Shown here piece by piece: positions 12,721 to 23,300 of a stretch of 64,000 nt of DNA. A program made the position numbers and the translations under genes. Source of the DNA: Petrosia ficiformis. Taxonomy: Eukaryota; Porifera; Demospongiae; Haplosclerida; Petrosiidae. Below the pieces are notes generated by a model that was not told where the DNA came from, ran no database searches, and saw only the letters and a list, made by a program, of their open reading frames with translations. The DNA is taken from assembly GCA_947044365.1 (NCBI GenBank), contig OX345636.1, forward strand, positions 52,074,746-52,138,745, given 5' to 3'. Every line of letters starts with the position of its first letter. The stretch's first letter is position 1.

Positions 12721-13375
12721 TTAACAATAGATTCCATGTTTAGTATAGACATTCAGAATTTTGAGTAATATTGATATAATCGCTATGATTATAACAAGAA
12801 CAATACACAAAATTGCTAGAGTAAGTTTATGATTGCATTTCTGTGAAATAGTAGAAGAGAAAAGTTAATAACTCATAAATGAAGTGGTTGAATAAATGAA
12901 TAGATGGATTAATGGATGAGTGAATGACAGATGATTGATGGATGAATGGATGAATGAATATGAATGGATGGATAGATGGATGGATGATGGATGAATGAAT
13001 GGAAAATAGAAAGATTAATGGGTGAGTGAATGAAGGAGGGATGGAGAGATGAACGAACTGATTGTTTTAGTTAATAACTAAACAAAAACCTGGCATTTTT
13101 ACTAAATAATTACAAGTCTAACTAAAAGAAACGGTCAATAATGGAAACTTCTTTTAGTAACCCTAGTATTACCTTATTAATTAAACTATAACTAAACTAA
13201 AAATTTGACATACTATAACTATAAGTAGTAATTATTGCCTAACTACAACAACACTGATATGAATGTATGAGTGAATAGCTGGATTACCTTACCTTATGTT
13301 GTACAGTTTTTCGTAATTGTTTATTTCCTTTTTCTACTCCAGTAGCAGTAATTTCAACATTAGCCTCGATATTGT
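12721..13375 (-). CDS. Alternative last exons of the caspase gene: linker plus transmembrane tail
   Basis: Two minus exons, 13375-13293 and 12840-12721, join in phase. They encode 28 residues of polar linker and then 39 residues with a strong hydrophobic stretch (LTLAILCIVLVIIIAIISIL) and a stop. The first exon needs an incoming phase of one base. The caspase-domain exon ending at 18185 supplies exactly that. The full chain with this tail is 1410 bases (470 codons), in frame throughout. The Death-domain exon at 14710-14337 has the same entry phase. These exons may therefore be a mutually exclusive membrane-anchored ending. They could instead belong to an unseen separate gene. Confidence 0.5.
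12890..13050. repeat. (GAAT/GGAT)n microsatellite
   Basis: Degenerate tandem ATGGATGAATGA repeats lie in the intron between the two transmembrane-tail exons. Confidence 0.7.
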
Positions 13376-14336
13376 CTGTTGGTATGAAGATTCATGGAAT
13401 ATAAAAACAATAAACAGTTATTAACGATCCATCATTCCCAGGAATAGTTATGACAACTTGCTTGCCAAAGTGGATTTCAAAATATGTGTGGTCCGGTCAG
13501 AAATTTAAGGAATTCGATTCTGTTTGTACAAAAGGCCTAGCAACCACTTAGCAACATAACTTTCCTCATTAAATACAATGAGCTTTGTGCCACTGTCTTG
13601 CCACTCAGGCATTCAGCAAAAATAGGCTTTTGTTTTAGAGAGGGAAAGTACTAGTCCCCTCACCTCATTAGTAAAGTAATCCTCCAAAAATCACTAGAAC
13701 TAGCAATATAGACTCAGAATGAAAAAAAAAAGCACAAAAATGGATGTGGATGTCTTTCTTTAGTGTAATTTTTAATGATTTTTTCTAATAATTACAATCA
13801 TAGCGCATAATTATTTATTTGTGTTCAAGGTTTGTCTTGTCCGTCTCATTCACAGTGGGAGGAAATGTCAGCTCTGACATAAGTACATCACTTTTTTATT
13901 TTATATGTGGTTGTATACCACTCTGGTTCTTCTGAGAACCCCCAAGAAGTCAAAAGATTCACCTTCGTAAATTCACAATTAATTAACCCCAAAAGCTATT
14001 AATATAATTGACAACACCCAACATGAATATAATTAAATAGCGAAAAACATTTTCAGCATGCTTCGCCCGGATACGTTATATCTGCAGGTGCCTATGCAAG
14101 GATTCCAAATAGCTACAATACCACAAAACAGTGTAAACCAACCATATTCATAGTGAGAAATCCTGATTTAGTGTCAGTGTATGGCTTCCACTATACAAAC
14201 AGTACTAGTTCATGTATAAATTCATTAGTAAAAAAAATAATTATTATATTAAAAATATTGATATTTTATTGGAATCCAGTTTATAACATCAAAACGAATT
14301 AATTATAGGTCTTTTTAAAAAGTCATTTATTCAGCT

Positions 14337-17300
14337 TCATAGATTTCCCAAGTCAAATTCTTGAAAATCTTCTTCTCCCCTGTAATTATCAATCACCTCA
14401 AATTTTTTCAAGTGTTTCGAAACATTAGTTGCAGTTTTTTTTTCCTGTATAGAATCTAAAACTTTAATGATGATTTCCCAAGTTACAGGGGTGCATTGAG
14501 ATGATTCCCACTTTCGAAGCACTCGTTCCAACTTAATATTATCTTGATCAACTAATTGAACACTCTGTGCTAACATTTGACAAAAGTTTGGATCAACTTC
14601 CAGCGCATTAGCAATATGACGCCACTTCCATGAGATTCCAATAAGCAAACGATGAAGCTCAAAGATATTTGGAGACTTCCTTACAATTGAAAAACCTCCA
14701 ATAACACCATCTGAGAAATAATACAAGATGTCTAATATTTGATATTATAGCTAGTTATACAAGGGCATCATACTGTTTGCTACTATTAATTGCTACATTC
14801 AGATTGTAAATCGCAGGGTTGGTGACAATAATAGCAGCATGATTATAATTATACCGAATTTATCGAGGAATTTATTGTGAAAGATTATGATTATGGTTAC
14901 AGGCAAAATCTATGATTTGATTACGATTATGATTACTCATGTGCGATTGTGCCCAATTACAATTACACATTCATGATTACATACATAATTATACAACTAT
15001 GTTGCATATTAAAAACAATTTGTATTACACCTAATAAACTAGTCTTGCGCTGCTGACATATCGCTAAAATGAGGAAATGTCTGGGGAAACTGTGACACAT
15101 TTTGTTTCTGCTGGACGATTTATCGCAGAGCCAATCAAATTCGTTTGGTCTGGTCATATGACTTCACCACAAACATTTTATTATAGTTTAACTGGAGACT
15201 AAAGAACATTCCTTACTTTATTTCTGCAATAACAAACAACAATTCTGGTATCTGTGGATTTCTTAGAAGATCTTCTATCCAACAAATTGTAAAGATGTAA
15301 TATACCTATAAAAGTTATTAATTTAACAAAATCACACTCATGCAGTCCCACGTGAATTCATCAATTAATTGACAATTATTACATTCCTGTCTGATACAAA
15401 TTCTATCATAGTTTTCTCATACGTTTCCTCATTTTAGCGATGCATTGGCCACGCAAGACTACTAATAAACATAAGTTGTTCAAACAATGTGTCTGCTGAC
15501 AGCTGGCATTTGTTTGGGCGAATTCTTTTACCAGCAATGGAAAAGACACTCCACATTCAGCTAATTTGTGACAGGTTACAAGTATGATATTTCTTTGTTA
15601 GTGCATGACCACATGATTTTTACGATTAAGATTATGATTATGATCATAATTGGCCCCAACCCTGATTTCAATGCAGCAGTAGTTAATCCTTATTGACAGT
15701 TATCTTTGTTTATACAATCATCACGATCACTTTCCTGGCCTCCTCCTCCACACACAAAAATATACAGAAATATACTATTTTCATCGGGGTATGATCATGA
15801 GTACACAAAACATAAAGGTGAATGTCATTGATTCATTGACACCATAATTGTGACTGGATTTGTGAAAACCATGCATATGGGATAATTATTATTTTTGAGA
15901 TATGAGTGAACAAGTGTATAAAAAAACATCCCTATGATTGCTTTACAAATTTAAGTGAAGATAAAAGTATGCTTTGTGGTGTCCAGCATTCAGTAATCAT
16001 GGCTGACTTTATCATGCCTGAAACACAACAGGATACTATAGTTATTATTTCGATTATCTACTCTCCTTACCTTTTAAGAACCTTCTAGAACTTTAGAAAT
16101 ATATTTCAGGAAGAATAGCCAGCTATTAGTTCCAGTTTCTACATAAGCTAGTAAAGCTACAACCAGGCTGAATAAGCTTTCTGTCTGCTGCTCTGTAGAG
16201 CTTGAGCGTGTGTTCTATTACGCGTCACGCTCATTAATTGACCGAGCCCCCGAAAATGACAACTACATATACAACGCATACTCACGCAAGTGACAGTGTG
16301 ACACAAGAATATATATATATATATAATTATATATAAACATACATCGAACCCGTGGGAAAGCAATCATAGGGATGGCCCTACAGGCCATAAAAATAGACAG
16401 TTATGGATTACTAAGGCAATACTATTTTACTGCATAAAAAGCTTCACTATTAATATCTTACCTATCCACTCATACATTCAGAGAGGTTTGAAGACATCTC
16501 TGTGCTTTGGTAGCCACGTTCAACAAATTGTTAATCACTGCAATTCAATAATTGATTTATTTGTTTATTTAATAGCCCGTCGTAGGACCATCCCTATGAT
16601 TGCTTTCTCACGGGTTCAAGCTATCTATATTATATATATATTATATACATGTATATATTCTTGTGTCCACTTGGACGAGTATGCATTGTATATGCAGTTA
16701 AGGAAGTTGTGTCATTCCCGGCAGCTCGATCAATTAATGGGCGTGGCATGTAATAGAACTTGCGCTCGAGCTCTACAGACAAACAGGAAGAAAGAAAGAA
16801 AGCTGCTCGTAGCTTACATAGAAACTATTATAACTGAAATATACATTGTATTTCTAATGCTCTACAAGATCCTTTAAAAGATAAGGAGAGTAGCTAGATA
16901 TCAAAATAATAGCTATAGTGCTTCAGGCTTGATAAAGTCTGCCATGTTTACTGAATGCTGGACACCATAAAGCAATCATAGGGATACCTTTTCTCTATAT
17001 ACATCTATATCTTGTCTCAAAATGATGGATTAATCAGTCGAACAAGCTGCAAGAGGTCTCTTACATAGATATCCAGCCATACACATCGGTAGCGTAAAAG
17101 CTGGTAAACATCAAACCGTTAATACAATTATGAGTGAATATAATCTATAAAGTATGAATGTATAATCTTTTACTTTAGCTTTGTTCTTTGCTTGATTGAG
17201 ATCATTCTACATGTATAGTAAAAACCAGCCTTATGGGATAAAATTTCAAAATTGACTTTTTGTATTACCTGAATAGAGCATTCAGTTACATGGATTCCAT

Positions 17301-20300
17301 ATCTAGTCACCATTCATTAGAATAGGGAAAACTCGATATGGAATGGTATAATGGTTGCATGCCATGTGAAGACAGTTGTTATACATTGTCAACAAGAAAG
17401 CAGATCAGAGAATTATAATCAATTACCACAAGCAAGATCTTTGGAAAAATTAACTTTGTAGTACATTATACACAGGTATTAGAGAATTAGAAACAAAAGA
17501 AAACTGAAATAGTCAGGAATCTGACTTGGAATTGAACCCAGGACTTCTGATATCTAGTCAGGCACTCTTTGTTTGATGTTGGATTGCATACTAGTCCAAA
17601 AGGTAGCTTCAAACCTAACTGTTTCTAACTCTCTCAAAGAACTAACAAACTATATCCTAACCAGTGGAATTCTCTGAGAGAATTAGGAAAAGCTGATAAA
17701 GTGAGGGATCTGACTGGGGATTGAACCCAGGGACTTATAATGGAACAGAAAAGAAACCCAATTGTATGAATTAGTGTTGTACCTATACTAGGTTTTGCTT
17801 ATAATTCAGATACAGATATTATAGGCAACTAAAACTGTCTATACCTATATATACCATGTGTTCACTGCTTTTACTAGTATATGTTCACCAATTTTTAGCA
17901 CTGCTCTATGTAGCCATTTCTGTTGGAAAATGAAACTCACAAACTACTAGAAAAGATGGAAATAGCTAAAAAATATGATGCTGACTGTTGTATCAATCTT
18001 TTCCTACAGTAAAACAGTACTACAAAGTTTCAAAACTTGGTCTGTAAAGTATCTATATCTGCCCTATACTATTCGCCTATACCTATATTTACCTATACCT
18101 TGGTATAGGCACCTATACATTTATCTATTCCTGTATAGGTACAACACTAGTATGAATAGGTGCATGATTCCAGATGAATAATACCTTTCAGATAAACTCC
18201 GCTAACACTACTTGAAACTTGGGGTAGTTGTTTCTCATCAAGTTTGTCCACCTATATTTGTAGTTGAATTAGAATGGTAGTGAAATGTTAACTGTTACTA
18301 ATGACTGTAAATCTATCAACACAAATCCAGACAAACACTTAAAAGGGTGATTCATAACATACACATAGCATGCATTGTACCTGAGAACAACAGCCTTAAT
18401 GGGTTACAGATTTACATAATTAAACATTTAAAGCTACATTAATTAGTTGTACTTATCTATAATTATTTATTTACTATATATTCAAATCAGTTACAATTAA
18501 ATACAATGTATCATCACTGTCATTATTGTTTTGTTTTGTCAAAGAGTTTTGAAGATGGGTTGGTACAATTGACATGTCACAGCAATTTTTCACTCATTAA
18601 TTATTCATGATGGGTTTGGTTTGGCTGGAATCTCTTTTTTGTCTTCCACAGTTTGACATAACTGCTTTAATTATTTGGCCTTAATCTAAATAATTCAGTT
18701 TATACCGTATTTCCTTGATCAGACGCCCCCAGCTACTAATTATTGCAATCCGTAAAAAGGCTGCTTATCAAGACGAGCTACAAAACAGAGGAGGCACCAT
18801 TTTTATAAATAATATTATTATTCTTATTGTAATTAAAATTATTAATTTTTAAAAAAATGATGATTATAAACATACATGGAACACTATATATAGTATACAA
18901 CAGCTAGCTACTGTAATGCCTATCATCTTATTTTGTTTGCTCAGCAGCTTCACCAGTCTATTAATATATTTGAGGTTTCATGACACAAACGTCTCAAGTC
19001 TCACGATTTGATCATGTGACACACGATTTGGAGCCTATTCTCACGATCACACGACAGAGCACTGAAATCTCACCATTATCGTTTATTAGTCTATAATTTC
19101 TAATTTATCAAAAGAATAAAATTACTTTGTCTTGAAAAAATTGAAAAAGAATGCAAGGCAAGAATAATTCAGACAGCTGCAGCAGTGTCAGTGAGTTAGA
19201 GTATGACACAGACAGTCACACTGTAGGTAAATGTACCAAGCAGAAGCTCTTTAAAATTAGATGGTACATTGTCATTTTTGGTTGTAGTAAAAATACATAC
19301 TAAAAAATCCTGTTGTCTGGGAGCCATCAAAACTATTCAAGCTAAAACTGCTACAAAGACATACAATGAGCGTAACTTAGTTTTCTTGTTTTTTGTATTA
19401 TATGAAGTAAAAATAAAACAATGCATGCATAGTGTATTGTGCAAATGCATAAAAGTTTGTGGAGAACCCCTACTCAAATAAATGTCACTACCAGCAAGGC
19501 AATCTCACTACAAATTGATGTTGATCTCACTATTTGTAGCATCTTTAAGTTGAGAGGTCTGCCTGACAGACTGTAACAGTATAGAACTTCAAGACCAAGA
19601 TCAAACTTTCTGCTTCTAACTTTGATAGCACCATCAAATGAACACAGTAGACACTTCTGCCATCTCTCTATCATTGCACAAGTGTTTATACGTGTTCAGT
19701 GAATCACGCACACATGATACAAGACGGCTATTATTAGAGGGAGGCTACTATATCATTTACATAAGAGATGTGGCCGGGAGGTTACCAATAAAGGGAGGCT
19801 ACAAAAAGAAGGTGCATCTAATCAAGGAAAAATGGTAATCATGCATGGATTATACTTTTGAGAAATGGTATGCCCATTTTAAAGTACTGTAGCTCAAAGC
19901 ATAGTGTGTTGATTGTACACTGCGCCAGAAATTCCAGAATGAATGGGCAGGCATCAAGATACAGTAATCGGTTGGGGTTATTTCAAATTATAAAGTAAGT
20001 GTACATGCCATTGTAGCTGATTTTTATTGTTATTTTTCTAAGTCAAGTAGTTGCTTTAATATTTTCTAAGCCTTTTGTGGCTGTTTGTCATTTGTTCATT
20101 GTTTCTACGCCTTTTGCTAGCATGTTGGTCACATGATTTTTCATGTATAATTATAATTATAAGTCTCCCAATCTCTTTAAGTGGTCATGAACATTTTATA
20201 GCTTTAAAAAGTAAGCAAATAACAACTTAATCTGCTACATGTATATCAAGCCTGCCATTTGCAAACCAGGCATGGCTAACGTAAATGACTGACCAACCAC

Positions 20301-23300
20301 ACCCTCATGAAGGTTTCAAGCGGTGTTACACTAGGAATGATAGTTTAAGTACATGTGCATGTAGGAGCTATCTATTTACTAGTTCTTTGACACCTGATCG
20401 AAGTCTCATCACAAAATGACCATTCACAAGAACAAAACATCATAATTATCAAATTACCTGAAATTTATGCTTCACTTCTTCACGAGTTTTATCCAAAATC
20501 TCAGCAAGCGAAAGGTCTTTTTCAAGATAACTACAAAGAGTACGACTCCATATCCCTCCTTCCGACCCTCCGACAGATTTTGAGCCCATGGAAGTTGCAT
20601 ATGCTACTAAACACTCAGGAGGTACTTTTGTGAATTTCAAAGGAGACTCTAAACCTCTTGCTGTGACTCCTCCTTCTGTGTGTGCATAACTCAAACAACA
20701 ATCGAAAAAGAAAAGATAGCGACGATCAAATTTTCCTGCTTTAGGAGAATCCACAAATGGACGAATTATATCATCCATGATGTAAACTACTTCAGCACTT
20801 CCTCCATCTTGTTGTGGTAATACGAATGAATTTTCGGAGTCATCACTCCCACCGTGACCCGAGTAGTAGAATACAACGTATTTGTAATTAGGATAGTAAT
20901 TACAATCAGAAGCTGCTTTAACCAAGCAGCACAACTGAGCACTTGTCAAATACTGCTCACGACGCACAGTAAAATTTAATTTGCCGAGTGTTGAAGCCAT
21001 GTTGTCAACATCCTTATCTGTTCCTTTTGCAAACATACCAATGATAAAGGCAATACCTTGAGCATCTTTATTATCCCTGCATTTCTGTTTTATTATGTCT
21101 TTTTGCCTTTCAATATCTGATTTCTCTAGAATAATAATAAATAAAATAATCCATAAATCGAGTTATGTTCTTTGAAGCATTTATCTACATTACTATAATT
21201 GATATCAGTACTGCATGTAAATCATTGTAGTCAGTGACTGAGTGAGTGCTGTTTTAGTTAATTATATAACTGCAATGTATAACCAAAACACTTTAAGGAA
21301 GGCATTGTGTGCTTTAAACTATAACAAAATTACAGGTCGTAGCAATAATGGTAACTAACTAAAATGATAATAGGCACTTTTAGTTAGTTAACTAAAACTA
21401 AAATTGTTTTAGTAAGCCTAAATCATTTTAGTTAATTATAACTAAAATTGTGATAAACTAGACATACTATAAAATACCTTACAGGAAAAAAGTTCTTTCA
21501 TTATTTTGTTTGTACATGTCATACATTTTATTTTTTCTGAAAGCTACTGATATCACAACATGTATTGCTTCATAATTATACAATAATTTATGATTAAAAG
21601 CAGGAAATCTCAAGCTCACCAATAATGAGGAGGACACATCAAGCGAATAGCAAATGAAAGGATTGACATTCGATACTTATTTGTTATACATTGTTTTGTG
21701 TTGAGTTAATCTTTTGTATTTCAATTACTGATTAACTTGGATCATGTTATTCACCATGTGCTATAATTAACACTAGTCTATAATTGATTGCTTATCATTT
21801 CTCATAAACTTACTCCAACAATCACTTTCAATATTAACGGTTGCATATGTATGCTGATCTACATGTATGCTACCTTTACTGTATACTGGAAAATACTAGA
21901 AAACAGCAATGCATAATACATATCTAAGTACATGTACACTGTACATACATGTATATGTCCATATACACAAATAATTTGTATTACCGTAATCATTCTTTCC
22001 TCTGTGTGGAACCTTTGCTTTTGCTTCATCTGCAACGGTATATTAGAACATATAATTAAGTATTACTATTACGTTTACTAATATATGCATTTATTCATAC
22101 ATAATTAAATTATATTACATGTATTATAAGTAAGTATACCATACATTATAATTGTAATACATTGTAATACGTTGTACAATCATTACTACTACATGTATAG
22201 TGTATATTGCTACTATGTATAATTATATAATTATTATTATACAGTATTAATACCAAATCTAGTATATAAGAACTGTTATTGATACTAATTGTATACTATA
22301 ATAATAGTTATAATTACATGTGTACATGTACATGTACTAAAATGATAATAGATAATAATAATAATCCTCATAGAATTGTCATCAAGAACGATTTATACAT
22401 GAAATAATGAATGTTGAATTGATGTACACGTACATGTACATGTACACATATGTGTACATGTATAGTCTAGTGACTTTTGATAGGTAAAAAAATTCTGTAA
22501 TTGCATTTTCAGATTTATACAGAGATAATAACTTCCAAGAAATCCATAAATACAATAATCAAGCTTCATTGCCAGCAGAAGCAGCGCATTTTAATTAGTA
22601 AACATAACAACTTGATCTAATTTGGACACACCACACTTGTGGAGGAATGTAAGTTTGAACAAACGCCAGCTAACTTTAATATCAAGGAAGATCAGCTGAT
22701 ACTCCTTCTAATCTACATTGCAAGTACAAAATTCAGTTTGTTTCATACATGAAATGGCCAAATAGCAAGTGCTTGTTCGAAACTCTTATTCGCTACAAGT
22801 GTCAAATATTACAATGTATATACATGTAATTATGTTTATTCACTAATTAAACAAATTGAGAAAAAAACAACATTCTTTTTATCCTCTAATAATTTATTAT
22901 AATTATAATATACCATCATTTTTCTTGATTTCCTGATTATCTGTTGTAACTTGAGGATCACGAATATTCATGGATTCACTTTCATCTATAGTAAATATGA
23001 ACACACTAAAAGAGTGTATAACATAGTATACACCGTGCAACTCATTTCACATTCTTAGTGTATTATTGCTGATAGTTTGTGGTACATTAAAGGCATGGAT
23101 AGATAAATGTAGAGCTTGATACAAATGTATATAGATAAATAGAAGACATGTATGGATTGATGTATGAATCAATAGATGGATAGATAGATAAGGCCATGGA
23201 TAGATGTATGAATCTACATATATACATGTATGTACATGTATATATACTATAAATAAATTGTAACCGTTTATTAATAGTCAGTTAGTACAGTAGTACTCTC

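Noticed and set aside
14397..14403. Splice donor inside the Death exon leading to the transmembrane pair
   Set aside because: A GTGATT site exists but leaves phase 0, whereas the transmembrane exon needs one leading base.
19474..19674. Minus ORF as a candidate caspase C-terminal exon
   Set aside because: The exon at 18251-18185 supplies the expected caspase end motif in phase, and this ORF lies inside a transposon remnant.
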